A stretch of DNA of 64,000 nt from an uncultured Carboxylicivirga sp. (GCF_963668385.1 NZ_OY764327.1:2728001-2792000); one strand, 5' to 3'; counted from the stretch's first letter, positions 9,430-18,804 are shown. Notes: a model not told the origin generated them from the sequence alone. Numbers and translations are program-made.

Positions 9430-9487
9430 AAAAATGGGAGTGTATTAAATTTCATCCTTAGATTTAAATGTATTAGCTCCCATTTTA
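9430..9487 (-). terminator. Possible terminator after amidohydrolase gene
   Basis: AAAATGGGAG and CTCCCATTTT form a 10-bp stem with a long, partly paired loop of about 35 bases, directly after the amidohydrolase stop on the minus strand. The large loop makes this less certain. Confidence 0.4.
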
Positions 9488-9503
9488 CCGATTGAGATTT
9501 AAG

Positions 9504-11219
9504 TTAATTTAGATGAAATACCGTTTTACCTTCTTTAATTGATTCTAATACATGGATATCGTGAATTTCCAATGGATCAATTTTTAGTGGATTTTCATTT
9601 AAAATAACAAAGTCAGCTAACTTTCCAACAGCAATAGTACCTTTACTTTCTTCCTCGAAATACTGAAATGCTGCCCAATCGGTTAAGGTTTTTAATCCTT
9701 CATAAACCGTTATTCTTTGTTCGGGACCTAATATTTTTCCACTTCGGGTAACTCTGTTTACTGTTGCATCTAAAACCCGCATTGAATTAGGAAAAGTAAC
9801 TGGAGCATCGTGGTGCGAAGTAATTGTAAGGCCAGCATCAATAACATCGCGACAGGGAGAAATGTAATCAGCTCTTCCTTCACCTAATACGGATTCCCGA
9901 TGCCAGTCTCCCCAATAAAAGGTGTGCATTGGGAATAATGATGGTAGTATTTTTAACTTAACCAGTTCGGGGATTTGATCATGACGGAGAGTCTGTCCGT
10001 GAACCATAACAGTTCTATGGTCATCATATCCAAACTCATGTTCTGCTTCTTTTACAGCTGATATATATTGGTCTATGGCGGCATCTCCGTTAGTATGAGC
10101 TAAAATCTGCCATTTATTCTTAAATGCTGTTTTAACGTAATCGCTTGCTTTATCGTCACTCATGATTGGATAGCCTTCATAACAACCCGATTTACCTTCG
10201 GGGTTAACATGGTAACATTTAGTTAGCCAAGCTGTTTTTCCTTGTGGCGAACCATCTAATGTAAGTTTTACACCGCCAACTCTGAATTTATTTTTATAAA
10301 TATGTGATGGGGTATAAGTTCCTTCTGTAATAAAATCGGTACCAAGAGTCATGTCGGGATAAGCTACTATATCAATATAATAAAGATTTGAGTCGGCAGC
10401 AGCTCTTAAGGCTGCAAGTTGTTCAATGGTTGTTCTTCCATCTTGTGCTGTTAAATATCCATTTTTTGCATACTCTTCTTGTCCTTTATTGATGGCTTTG
10501 ACTGCTAATTCTGCATCCATTTTACCTAATAAAGGGAAAAGTATTTTATATAGAGCGGCTTCCTCCAGGACTCCGTTAGGATTGCCATTTTCATCTTTTC
10601 GAATCACACCACCTTTAGGATCCATTGTATCTGCAGTATAACCAGCCAGTTCAAGTCCTTTACTGTTAATAACTCCTAAATGACCTGATTGATGAATGAT
10701 TAGAACAGGAACATCGGTACTTATTTTATCTAAATCAGTGGCTTTGGGGTGATTTTTTTCGGCTAGTTGAGAATCATCATATCCATTACCTATAATCCAA
10801 CCCAATTTTCCAAACATGTATTTACCGTCTTCAGAATCTTTGTAAGAATTAACTGTTTCAACAATGGTGTTTACATCTGCTCCAGGTCCGTCTGGAGGAG
10901 GTAAAATATTTGCACACATGGCGGTAAATCCAACATTGAAAAAGTGTCCATGTCCATCTAAAAATGCAGGAAGCATCGTTTTACCTTGAAGGTCGACCAT
11001 TGTTGCGTGATTAAACTTTTTGATGGCTTCGTCTTTTTTGCCGATAAAAACAATTTTTTGGTTTTGTCTTACAACTGACTCTACATATTGAGGCTGATCA
11101 TTTTCCATGGTAATAATATCACCATTGAAATAAATAGTTTGATCTGTGTTTTTTTTGTCTGTTTGACAGGATATTGTAATCAAACAAATGAGTACTAATA
11201 TTGCAATTCTACTTTTCAT
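9504..11219 (-). CDS. Amidohydrolase lipoprotein (YtcJ-like, Amidohydro_3)
   Basis: A 571-residue metal-dependent hydrolase with a lipoprotein signal (LICLITISC, lipid on Cys18). Metal-binding motifs are visible: FLDGHGHFF (HxH), HQSGHLG, ILAHTNGDAAID, MVHGQTLRH and TSHHDAPV. This is the pattern of YtcJ/NfdA-type periplasmic amidohydrolases whose substrates are mostly unknown. It stands alone, with a possible hairpin terminator and no obvious partner genes. Confidence 0.85.
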   Translation of the reverse strand: MKSRIAILVLICLITISCQTDKKNTDQTIYFNGDIITMENDQPQYVESVVRQNQKIVFIGKKDEAIKKFNHATMVDLQGKTMLPAFLDGHGHFFNVGFTAMCANILPPPDGPGADVNTIVETVNSYKDSEDGKYMFGKLGWIIGNGYDDSQLAEKNHPKATDLDKISTDVPVLIIHQSGHLGVINSKGLELAGYTADTMDPKGGVIRKDENGNPNGVLEEAALYKILFPLLGKMDAELAVKAINKGQEEYAKNGYLTAQDGRTTIEQLAALRAAADSNLYYIDIVAYPDMTLGTDFITEGTYTPSHIYKNKFRVGGVKLTLDGSPQGKTAWLTKCYHVNPEGKSGCYEGYPIMSDDKASDYVKTAFKNKWQILAHTNGDAAIDQYISAVKEAEHEFGYDDHRTVMVHGQTLRHDQIPELVKLKILPSLFPMHTFYWGDWHRESVLGEGRADYISPCRDVIDAGLTITSHHDAPVTFPNSMRVLDATVNRVTRSGKILGPEQRITVYEGLKTLTDWAAFQYFEEESKGTIAVGKLADFVILNENPLKIDPLEIHDIHVLESIKEGKTVFHLN

Positions 11220-11309
11220 ACGAGGGGTGTTTAGTTAAAATAATATTGAGTTGTAAAGTTATATTATTAATCTGTTTAGTTATTAATTTAGAAGCAATAA
11301 TGGAGTTGG

Positions 11310-11888
11310 TTATTGAGTAATAATGGAATTAATTAAATGTTGAATGAAATCTCTTTTAGTAAATATTGAAGGTTTAACAAAAGTGAAATCACTATGCTCT
11401 TTTGTTGAACGATTGAAATATGGTAATAATAGTCGATGAAAGGGCTCTGATCCAATTTCCATTAATTCTGCTTTGATAACTTGTAATTTTAAAATGGTAT
11501 TATATCGAACAACCTTTTCATCGAATTGATTATTATTAGATATGTCCGATTTAATTATTCCATTCATATCAATCATTTTAATACTAGTAGACTTTCCATT
11601 TTTTGCTAGAAATTTTATTGAGTCTTCCTTATAAAAGCAAATTTCTTTATTGAAACCAGATTTTGGTGATTTAAGCTCTAAAATTAAATAATAGATAGTA
11701 TCGGTTTGGCATATATTTTTCTCAAAACTAATATTCAGATAATATGTGTCGCTATAGTCATTTAAATATCCACTTACTGTTTTGGGTTTGGTTGTAAATA
11801 CTTTAGTGTTTTTGTTAGTAGCTTGTGAAAGGCAATAGACTGAATTAGTAAGTATAAAACAACTTATTAAGAAGATAACTTTTTTCAT
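11310..11888 (-). CDS. Secreted protein of unknown function
   Basis: 192 residues with a clear signal peptide (MKKVIFLISCFILTNSVYC) and no domain I recognise. The mature part alternates polar and hydrophobic residues (YYLILELKSPKSGFNKEICFY), suggesting a beta-rich fold. It is a single gene between the amidohydrolase and the T9SS protein. The 217 bp before the next gene holds nothing I can name. Confidence 0.6.
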   Translation of the reverse strand: MKKVIFLISCFILTNSVYCLSQATNKNTKVFTTKPKTVSGYLNDYSDTYYLNISFEKNICQTDTIYYLILELKSPKSGFNKEICFYKEDSIKFLAKNGKSTSIKMIDMNGIIKSDISNNNQFDEKVVRYNTILKLQVIKAELMEIGSEPFHRLLLPYFNRSTKEHSDFTFVKPSIFTKRDFIQHLINSIITQ

Positions 11889-12105
11889 TATTAATAATTA
11901 ATTTTTTAGTAGATCACTGTTACTTAGTCAAAAGGTTATGGTTATATGTAACTGTCTTGTGAAACAGGTTAACAGTTTTATAGTTTCATTCGAAATTTTT
12001 ATAAGTCTAATATTGAACTTTATTTCTCTTAGTAAAAGAGATTATTGTTTGGTAGATCGATGTAATCCATAAACTTAAATTTCATCTAATGGAATATAGA
12101 GATTA

Positions 12106-14118
12106 TTATTTTTTTACTATCTTCTTTATGATCATTTGCTTATTAGATAATATACTAATGATATATATACCACTATGAAAACCGGATAAATCAATGACTT
12201 CTTTCTGCATAACGTCGCTTTTTTCAAAAATTTTCTTCCCAGTAATATCAGAAATTAACAACTTTTGAATTTTATGATCAGAAAAATTAATGTTAAAAAC
12301 TCCATGTGTTGGATTTGGGAAGATTGAAATTTCTTCTGGATCAATAGTTTGAGTGCCAAGTTTAATGCCAATAGTTACATCAAAACTACAACTATTCACA
12401 AGCCCAGCATCATCTGTTATTATCCAATTAACTGTAGTTACTCCAACTGAGAACTGACTACCTTCAAGACTTGATGAATTATTATAATCGTTTGTTATAC
12501 TTGCAACTCCGCAATTATCATTAGTTTCAATTGGGTCAAATTCAGTGCCTTTTACAGTGTAGTAATCTGTTTGATCAAGAAATATAACTGTATCAGTTCT
12601 ACAAATGATAATAGGGTTCACGGTTAATTCAGCGGCATTACTTATTACATTTCCAAGGCTATGCTTAAGAATACAACGATATTGATAATTATTCATTTCG
12701 GCAGTTACAGCATTGATAATAAGAGTTGATGTTTTTGAATTACTATAAATTGCGTCTTCTTCTATATTTTTAAAGTTGATGCCACCATACGAGCTTACTT
12801 GCCATTGATAAGATTCAACATTATCAGCAGTAACAGAGAAATATGTTGTAGTGTTTATACAAATGTTATTTTGGTTATCTGGTTGATTTTTAATTATTAC
12901 TGCTGGTTTTTGGCGTTTGTAAATTCGAACATGACCAGCTTTGGAACCATTTCCATTGTTATAAGGAGCTCCAATTGCTACAATAGAACCATCTGAACTC
13001 AGACTAACTGAATGGCCTGAGTTATCATAAGAACCTTCTCCAAGAATATCATCTCCAATTTGTGTCCAAGTATCATTTTGATTTTCATAAATGCTAACAT
13101 GACCTGCATTTGTACCATTTAAATCAGTATTAATATCGCCAATTGCCACAATTGTACCAGCAGAATTTAAACTTACTGAATAACCAAATTCATCATTCCA
13201 TGTATATATATGATTCTCTATGTCTTGTCCAATTTGAGTCCATGTATTGTTTTGGTTTTTATACATACAGACATTATCACCAGGAATTCCGATAGCTACC
13301 GTAGATCCGTCAGAATTTATGCTTAAAGAAGAAGAATTTTTTGGTTCAATATCTTTGCCTATTTTGCTCCATTTATTGTTTTCATATTTATAAATGCGAA
13401 CATAATTATTATGGCTATTGGCAGTTCCGATTCCTGTTGTTCCTAATGCTAAGAAAGAACCATCGGAATTCAAAGACACTGACTTGCCAATTTCATCATT
13501 TTCAGACTCACCATCAATATCCTGTCCTATTTGAGTCCATATCTCATTAATGTATTTAAAGACACGAACATGACCAGCTCGGTCCCCGGCATCTTCATTC
13601 CTAGGAGCTCCAATTGACACTGTAGATCCATCGGCACTTAAACTGATCGAAGAACCAGAATAATCTCCGAATGCCTCTCCATTAATATTCTGACCAATTT
13701 GTGTCCAGGCACCATTTGTGTTTTCATACACTTGAACTTGACCTGAATTCCAACCATTTTCATCGCTATAAGGAGTCCCTATCGCCACAATATTACCATC
13801 AGCACTTAAACTTATCGATCTACCAAAATTATTACCTGATATATCACTTCCTAAGATATTTTGTCCAATTTGATTCCATACTCCATCTTCATTATTATAG
13901 ATACTAACATAGCCATTAGGACCTTGTGAATTGGCAGAATTATATGGGGCTCCAATTGCAACGATCAAACCATCAGAATTTAAACATACAGAATAGCCAA
14001 AGTTAGCGTTTGTGGATTGACCGTCAATATCTTCCCCAACCTGGGTCCATATTTTTTGAGCTTTAACTGAGAAAACAAATGTTACTAAACTGAATATTAT
14101 AAATGTTATTATTTTCAT
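12106..14118 (-). CDS. T9SS-exported beta-propeller and Ig-like protein
   Basis: 670 residues: a signal peptide (to VKAQ), then about seven repeats of the form WTQIGxDIxGE ... GxSVSLSxDGSxVAIGAPxN ... GHVxIYxx (residues 20-390, FG-GAP-like propeller). An Ig-like segment with YQWQVSS follows (about 400-490), then an HYR-like domain (TVNWIITDDAGLVNSCSFDVTI), and a C-terminal type IX sorting domain (ISIFPNPTHGVFNINF to IIKKIVKK). It is therefore expected on or outside the cell surface. Adhesion or carbohydrate binding is a guess. It ends the ordinary chromosome before the cassette region. Confidence 0.85.
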   Translation of the reverse strand: MKIITFIIFSLVTFVFSVKAQKIWTQVGEDIDGQSTNANFGYSVCLNSDGLIVAIGAPYNSANSQGPNGYVSIYNNEDGVWNQIGQNILGSDISGNNFGRSISLSADGNIVAIGTPYSDENGWNSGQVQVYENTNGAWTQIGQNINGEAFGDYSGSSISLSADGSTVSIGAPRNEDAGDRAGHVRVFKYINEIWTQIGQDIDGESENDEIGKSVSLNSDGSFLALGTTGIGTANSHNNYVRIYKYENNKWSKIGKDIEPKNSSSLSINSDGSTVAIGIPGDNVCMYKNQNNTWTQIGQDIENHIYTWNDEFGYSVSLNSAGTIVAIGDINTDLNGTNAGHVSIYENQNDTWTQIGDDILGEGSYDNSGHSVSLSSDGSIVAIGAPYNNGNGSKAGHVRIYKRQKPAVIIKNQPDNQNNICINTTTYFSVTADNVESYQWQVSSYGGINFKNIEEDAIYSNSKTSTLIINAVTAEMNNYQYRCILKHSLGNVISNAAELTVNPIIICRTDTVIFLDQTDYYTVKGTEFDPIETNDNCGVASITNDYNNSSSLEGSQFSVGVTTVNWIITDDAGLVNSCSFDVTIGIKLGTQTIDPEEISIFPNPTHGVFNINFSDHKIQKLLISDITGKKIFEKSDVMQKEVIDLSGFHSGIYIISILSNKQMIIKKIVKK

Positions 14119-14840
14119 AGTTATGGGGCAGAATCTGATTTATTAGTGTATTTGTAATTTCAGAGTCAATCCAGTTTATTTATTAGTTATAAATGAACTG
14201 GATTGTTCTTGTTTTCTTATGTTTTTGCTGATTCAATTATAATAAAGTTAGTTAATGGCACTACAATAACAGTTTGCGATAATTTGTTAGAATGAAGGGT
14301 AATTGACGGAAATACAGTGTGTTGTGCAAAGTCTAAAGGTAGCTAAAGTCCGTTGCCCTTGCTACCTTTATAAGTGTTAATAAAATATTGTATCATGAAA
14401 AAAAAGCTATACCAGAATCGATAAGCTCGTTCTTCATTATCCAAATTTAACGAATTATCTATTAATCTGGAAAGACATATTTACGTTGCTGGGAAAAAAT
14501 CCTATGGTAAAGGTCAGCGGATTACTATTTTGTCTCTTGATAGCTGCAGGCCTCCACCTATAGAAATGCTTCAATACCTCACACCAAAATAAAACCGTAA
14601 GGTGAATGGGATGGCTATGCTTGAATCAAATGTGAGTAACCAAAATTTGACTTAAAAAGTAAGAATGTGAATTTAATGGCTTAATTTCTCTAAAATAGCG
14701 AAGCAACTTCTTTAAATCTGGGCCATTATCTATCAATCCCCATAACATCTATTAGCGATTTCTATCCGGTTGTCGGCAACACACGCGCTCAGCCTTTGGT
14801 TTTCAACCAGGCAGAACGCTTAGTTATTGTAGTTAGTTTT
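14119..14840. other. Gene-poor junction between chromosome and cassette array
   Basis: 722 bp without a complete gene. A start-less plus-strand open stretch at 14425-14592 (ending GKKSYGKGQRITILSLDSCRPPP...) reads like a gene remnant. No attC-like palindrome with the array's arm rule is seen before the leftmost cassette gene. Its expected partner arm (GTTagcgggc) is absent, so the distal end of the array has probably decayed here. Confidence 0.4.
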
Positions 14841-15425
14841 TTATAGTTTTTCGACATTTTTTGAAGTTAAGACAAAATCTCCTTCATTATTATGTCTCAA
14901 TTCATATTCAACTTTAAATCTTTCTAAACCGTTGACTTCTACTTCTTGTGTTTGCACAAATTTATCAACGATTAATGGTTTTAATTTTGGATTTTTCAAA
15001 TAATAGTACTCCATGTATTTCAAAATTTTCCATTCCTCTTCAGTTATTTTATCCTTTCTTTTAAATAAGGTTTTAATGACTGCTGGTTTGGGTACTTTTG
15101 GAAGTTCTCCTTTTAAATCCCAGTTGTAACTATACTTTAGAAATATGTAGGTCTCTTTACTTATTAGAGTTATATTATCTGTGCTATCTGTTTTGAAATC
15201 CTTGTATTCAATCATGTTAATTTTCGGATTACACATCAATGATATTGAACCTTCATAAATTCTGAGTTTTTGAATTAATTTCATATCATTTTCTTCATTT
15301 GTGAAAAATTTGATTGGAGATATTATTGTATGTCCAAGAGTGTCCACTGAAGTCGAGTCTTGTGCTACAATTCTATTTGTAGTGATAATCAAGATGGCGA
15401 TAAGGAGGATTTGATATTTTTTCAT
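14841..15425 (-). CDS. Secreted protein of unknown function (leftmost cassette gene)
   Basis: 194 residues with a signal peptide (MKKYQILLIAILIITTNRIVAQ). The mature protein is charged, with repeated Lys/Glu, and I recognise no family. Its upstream arm gcccgctAAC is intact beside the site at 15466, but no matching attC lies after its stop codon, so this distal-most unit can no longer be excised as a normal cassette. Confidence 0.55.
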   Translation of the reverse strand: MKKYQILLIAILIITTNRIVAQDSTSVDTLGHTIISPIKFFTNEENDMKLIQKLRIYEGSISLMCNPKINMIEYKDFKTDSTDNITLISKETYIFLKYSYNWDLKGELPKVPKPAVIKTLFKRKDKITEEEWKILKYMEYYYLKNPKLKPLIVDKFVQTQEVEVNGLERFKVEYELRHNNEGDFVLTSKNVEKL

Positions 15426-15465
15426 GTATATTCTTTAATATGTGCGGTTTTTGAAAATGCCCGCT

Positions 15466-15592
15466 AACGGCTCGAATATTGGGTGTTTGATATTCTAAAT
15501 ATCATGACTGTCAGTTTGCTATATGTTTTGTTAAATGCTGCCATGTTAAAATTTAGTACTATGCACCAAATGACCTATATTTATTTTATGTT
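15466..15592 (-). repeat. attC-like site 1 (degenerate)
   Basis: Begins AACGGCTCGAATATTGGG and ends gacctatatttattttatGTT, resembling the site at 46575. The outward arm GTTttttttcG has no partner, because the far end of its cassette is fused to another unit near 15.9-16.26 kb. Confidence 0.6.
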
Positions 15593-15699
15593 TTTTTTCG
15601 ATATATATTCATGTAAATATCAAAATTCTTAATCGTATAAAAAGGGTATAGAACAATTTTTGAACAATACTGATAAATCAATTGCTCTACACCCAATGT

Positions 15700-15891
15700 T
15701 TAATCTTTATACCTAAATCTCAAAAATAAATATGGAATAATCGGCAAAAACCAACCGATTAAGACCCATAATGCAATTAATTTGTTGGCATTAACCTTAT
15801 ATGTTTTATAGCATAGGAATGAGGTCATAATACCTAATATAGCGTATAAACTTATAAATATTTTAAAACCTAAAGTAGTATAAAATGACAT
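15700..15891 (-). CDS. Small two-helix membrane protein
   Basis: 63 residues with two hydrophobic segments (about 8-28 and 38-56) joined by a short basic loop (YKTYKVNANK), ending in a basic tail. The pattern is close to small PLDc_N-like or phospholipase-D-nuclease-N-terminal membrane proteins (IALWVLIGWFLPIIPYLFL), but I cannot assign it firmly. It is the gene of the degenerate leftmost attC. Confidence 0.55.
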   Translation of the reverse strand: MSFYTTLGFKIFISLYAILGIMTSFLCYKTYKVNANKLIALWVLIGWFLPIIPYLFLRFRYKD

Positions 15892-15903
15892 AATTGTAAT
15901 ATT

Positions 15904-16092
15904 TTAGTACACATCATCAACATCAAAAACATGCCTAACAATTGAAACACCTCCGCATGTTACCACATTAAAATTAGGCAAAAACCACCAGTAATCAACA
16001 CAATCCGTAAATTCTTCATAATAATGTCCATTCGTTGATTTCAAACTTGAAAAAAGAGTAAAATCTTTTTGTCGGTCAGAATAAATTAAAGT
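15904..16092 (-). pseudogene. Start-less C-terminal gene fragment
   Basis: An open stretch of 62 codons between an in-frame TAG (16093-16095) and TAA. It encodes a protein-like sequence (SLKSTNGHYYEEFTDCVDYW ... VVTCGGVSIVRHVFDVDDVY) but has no ATG. Its upstream end merges into the non-coding cassette sequence that is also found at 34.3 and 44.0 kb. It is probably the tail of a cassette gene fused to another cassette by deletion. Confidence 0.5.
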
Positions 16093-16262
16093 CTAGATTT
16101 GAACGTTTTGTAAATATTATATTTTGTTCACGTTTGAAAATCAATTTCAAAAAGCACACAAGTCAGTCAAGTTAATAGTTTCAAGTTCAGTGAATCTTTC
16201 AAAACCCAATAGCTAAACATACAAATTAAGCAACACTTCGTTAACTTACCGCAATAAGCTGC
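16057..16262. repeat. Partial third copy of a repeated non-coding cassette
   Basis: About 200 bp nearly identical to 34301-34521 and 43963-44182, ending in the same arm (caaTaagctgcAAC). The left half of the cassette and its attC are missing here. Confidence 0.7.
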
Positions 16263-16386
16263 AACGTTTGCTGGATGAAGTCGTGGCGCGTTAGTCGTGG
16301 TGTCGTGTCACCCGATAGGGGGACTAAGACGGTAGACTAAAGTGTCAGGACGAGCCGACCGAGCCATGCTTTATTTCCAGCGTGTT
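16263..16386 (-). repeat. attC site, main family
   Basis: AAC, GCTGGA and TGGCGCG arms on the left; CGAGCCA, TCCAGC and GTT on the right. Outward arm GTTagttgctG pairs with cTtgcaactAAT before the next site. Serves the gene ending at 16345, whose last 14 codons lie inside it. Confidence 0.85.
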
Positions 16387-16872
16387 AGTTGCTGGGCTTT
16401 TCTTGATAATTTCTATTATTGCTTTTTTAAAATTCACTCTACTACCAAATCTATTATATATTCTTTTAGTGTCATTGGAGTATACAATAATCATTCTATC
16501 TGATTCTGAAAATCCTCCGTGTCCAGCTTGCCCTAACAAAGTCTGAATTATTAATTGAATCCAATTAGTAGAACCTTCGGAATAAGAGACAGAATTTATG
16601 TCACTCAAATTGAATTCATTATAATCGTTCAGTTTTTGTATTAATCCTCGTTTTTCAATTATAAATCTGTTCTCAAATAATATAAGTCTTGGAAATCTAA
16701 TGTTTATTAGTCCAAATATGGCTGCAAAGGTGATCGGTAACGAAATAATCCCAACGAATTTTATTGAATATAATGACAGTAGAGTTAAGGATGTCAAAAG
16801 GATAATTGCAAAGTATCGATAATAGTTCTGTCCTCTTAATACATAATATGGTTTTGTAGAAGTTTGTTTCAT
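16345..16872 (-). CDS. Membrane protein with PH-like domain
   Basis: 175 residues from the ATG at 16872; the open frame begins 12 codons earlier inside the neighbouring attC remnant, which is an unlikely start. Two membrane segments (about 20-60) precede a soluble domain with FPRLILFENRFIIEKRG and DINSVSYSEGSTNW, reminiscent of bacterial PH domains. The C-terminal tail (ATNTLEIKHGSVGSS) is encoded by the attC itself, so the original stop may have been lost at insertion. Function unknown. Confidence 0.65.
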   Translation of the reverse strand: MKQTSTKPYYVLRGQNYYRYFAIILLTSLTLLSLYSIKFVGIISLPITFAAIFGLINIRFPRLILFENRFIIEKRGLIQKLNDYNEFNLSDINSVSYSEGSTNWIQLIIQTLLGQAGHGGFSESDRMIIVYSNDTKRIYNRFGSRVNFKKAIIEIIKKSPATNTLEIKHGSVGSS

Positions 16873-16910
16873 ATGAATTTTTTTTTGTAGGGCATTACAG
16901 CCTTGCAACT

Positions 16911-16959
16911 AATGGTTGCAGGACGAGCAAAGCGCGCCATGCTTTATTTCCAGTGGGTT
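16911..16959 (-). repeat. attC site with internal deletion (main family)
   Basis: Only about 49 bp: a mutated left end (AAT for AAC), then directly the right part (aggacgagcaaagcgcgcca ... TCCAG ... GTT). Outward arm GTTagctaccG pairs with aTggtagctAAC at 17556. The missing left arm should prevent normal folding. Confidence 0.75.
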
Positions 16960-16961
16960 AG

Positions 16962-17525
16962 CTACCGTTTTTTATTTATTCTATCTGATTTTCCTTTTCT
17001 TAGCTCTATTTCATTACCATTCAAGTCATATGTTTTGATATCAAAAATCATCTGCTTGATACTCGTTAGCGTGTCATGATTAAAAATAAGTCTCCTATTT
17101 TCAATAACCTTGGAAAATGTTGTATCTGTCTTAAACTTTAATAATCTAGTGTAAATATCAATTGAATCAGATTGATATGAAGTTAGAGAAACTGAGTCAA
17201 ATTGATTTGGACAATCGCATTTCCATTTTTGTTCAAATTCCTCGATTTTAGTTTGTTGATTTACAGAATCAGATAACCACATAAGTTCTAATGTAGTCTT
17301 AAGTTGATTTGAATTATATTCTATTGAATCTAAATCTGATATATCAATAGGAAAGGCCTGATTTCTGATTCTAAAATCAATTATTTTTGCTCTAAGTATC
17401 TTTTTACATGAGTCTTGCTGCACATATTGAATTATTCCTGAACTTATGTCTTTAAACAGCGGTTCAAGCAACGCTCCGCAACTTGTCATCATTACAACTA
17501 AAAATAAGGTTATAAATACTCTCAT
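16962..17525 (-). CDS. Cassette lipoprotein, paralogue of the 31.0-31.5 kb gene
   Basis: 187 residues from the ATG at 17525 with a lipobox (FLVVMMTSC). The mature part has CKKILRAKIIDFRIRNQAFP followed by DISDLDSIEY. This parallels CEESLISIIFTKRFAELKFP-DNIDQLEHIDW in the lipoprotein at 30974, with similar length and a similar C-terminal beta-rich stretch. The two are likely distant paralogues carried by separate cassettes. The molecular role is unknown; an outer-membrane location is inferred from the signal. Confidence 0.65.
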   Translation of the reverse strand: MRVFITLFLVVMMTSCGALLEPLFKDISSGIIQYVQQDSCKKILRAKIIDFRIRNQAFPIDISDLDSIEYNSNQLKTTLELMWLSDSVNQQTKIEEFEQKWKCDCPNQFDSVSLTSYQSDSIDIYTRLLKFKTDTTFSKVIENRRLIFNHDTLTSIKQMIFDIKTYDLNGNEIELRKGKSDRINKKR

Positions 17526-17555
17526 TAATGATTCTGCATTTTTTGAATGGTAGCT

Positions 17556-17678
17556 AACGAGCAGCTGTATGAATAGTTTGGCATTTCGAAGCACATAAGT
17601 TTCAGTTTACAACAAACATAATTAAAAGCTAATACCTTCGCAAACCACTGTCCGCCAAATTATTTATGACAGCATGTT
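17556..17678 (-). repeat. attC site (divergent family)
   Basis: Starts AACgagcagctgtatgaat and ends tatttatgacagcatGTT, with an inner tttggcatttcgaagc ... gtccgccaaat pairing. Outward arm GTTgccagtaG matches aTtaacggcAAC before 18609 less perfectly than most. Its cassette carries the two genes at 17691-18548. Confidence 0.7.
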
Positions 17679-17690
17679 GCCAGTAGTTTT

Positions 17691-17918
17691 TTATTCATAT
17701 ACGGCAGCTCCTCTCAAAATATCGGCAAAGACTTTATAATCTTGTTTATCCGAATCAAAATCCTGTCCTGTATTTTTATAATATCCTTGAATATCTTGCG
17801 TATAAGCTATCATTGCCCCCAAAAAACTATCAAGGTCTGTATTCTCATAATCCTCAGGTCTTGAATTCAATTCATCTCTTAAGTCGCTTAGAATATCAAT
17901 AAATTCTGCTTTTTTCAT
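17691..17918 (-). CDS. Small acidic protein, DUF7660-like
   Basis: 75 residues, acidic and helical, starting MKKAEFIDILSDLRDELNSRPEDYENTDLDSFLGAMIAY. This pattern (short helix, then N-x-D-L-x-x-F-L-x-A) resembles DUF7660 proteins; I am moderately sure. It starts immediately after the stop of the membrane protein gene with no gap, so translation is likely coupled and the two may be partners. Confidence 0.6.
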   Translation of the reverse strand: MKKAEFIDILSDLRDELNSRPEDYENTDLDSFLGAMIAYTQDIQGYYKNTGQDFDSDKQDYKVFADILRGAAVYE

Positions 17919-18548
17919 CTAGTCAATTAGTTTGTTGCTGTGTCCATTTTTTATCTCAATATCAATAATCTTTAAACAAAGCCATTCATTATCTGAGAGC
18001 TTTTCTGATTTTAATACCATTTCAACTACTCTTTTGTCTTTTTTTAAATCCTCGTATTTAAACTCTGAAGCTTTCGTGAAATCAACACTGTCCATATAGA
18101 TTATATTCCATATGCTACTCCCATCTTTGATGTCTGTCTCAAAATTTATATAATCATACATATTTGAAATTGAGTCCCTGTGAGTCGAAGCCTGAGTCAA
18201 GTCTCCCAAATTAATTTTTCCGTCATATTCTCTAAACATCAGGTTGCCAGTCAAGGTAAAAATCTGCCCTATTTCTACTAATTGCTCAGGCGATGTACTA
18301 GCCTCATAGAGTTTCTTGAGGTTTTCTTCAGAAGTCATGGCGTCAAATTCACTTGTAGACTCTTTAATTGAACTAATTGTCATCCAGACGTAAACGCTAA
18401 TCAGGACGAAAATACCAAGTGGAATTAAAATCAATTTACCCCGTTTTCTAAGAATAATTGCAAAAATCAACGAACCTATCAACAACGCTATTATTATCAA
18501 AACTATCGGCATGAATCCACTATATGCAGTTACTGAAATATTATCCAT
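17919..18548 (-). CDS. Membrane protein of unknown function
   Basis: 209 residues with two N-terminal membrane segments (about 13-33 and 40-58) and a mostly helical acidic C-terminal domain (TSEFDAMTSEENLKKLYEAS to IEIKNGHSNKLID). It is first gene of a two-gene cassette, its stop abutting the start of the small DUF7660-like gene. No known family recognised. Confidence 0.6.
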   Translation of the reverse strand: MDNISVTAYSGFMPIVLIIIALLIGSLIFAIILRKRGKLILIPLGIFVLISVYVWMTISSIKESTSEFDAMTSEENLKKLYEASTSPEQLVEIGQIFTLTGNLMFREYDGKINLGDLTQASTHRDSISNMYDYINFETDIKDGSSIWNIIYMDSVDFTKASEFKYEDLKKDKRVVEMVLKSEKLSDNEWLCLKIIDIEIKNGHSNKLID

Positions 18549-18608
18549 TTATTTTTTTCTTTCTTATCAGTAATTTGGCTTGCAGTTCGGTTTCTCTAAA
18601 TTAACGGC

Positions 18609-18795
18609 AACGACCAGGCTATGAAGCGTAAGTGAACATTAACCAGAAATCACTTTCGAACTTTGCGGAGCCAAAACGTTGGATTTGTTTTTATCTTTTT
18701 CATTTCAAAAGCCAAATCAACGATTTGGCGTTGCTCGCCGAAGCCACGAACCAACCAAAATGAGTCGGCTCACTTATGCTTTATGAGCCATTGTT
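18609..18795 (-). repeat. Long attC site with inner hairpin
   Basis: 187 bp, with an inner hairpin GCCAAATC-aac-GATTTGGC at 18711-18729. Outward arm GTTgtacccaG pairs with aTtgggtacAAC at 19431. Serves the gene at 18805. Confidence 0.8.
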
Positions 18796-18804
18796 GTACC
18801 CAGT

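Noticed and set aside
14390-14430. A possible plus-strand gene starting ATGAAAAAAAAGC near 14396.
   Set aside because: It stops after nine codons; the following open stretch has no start codon.
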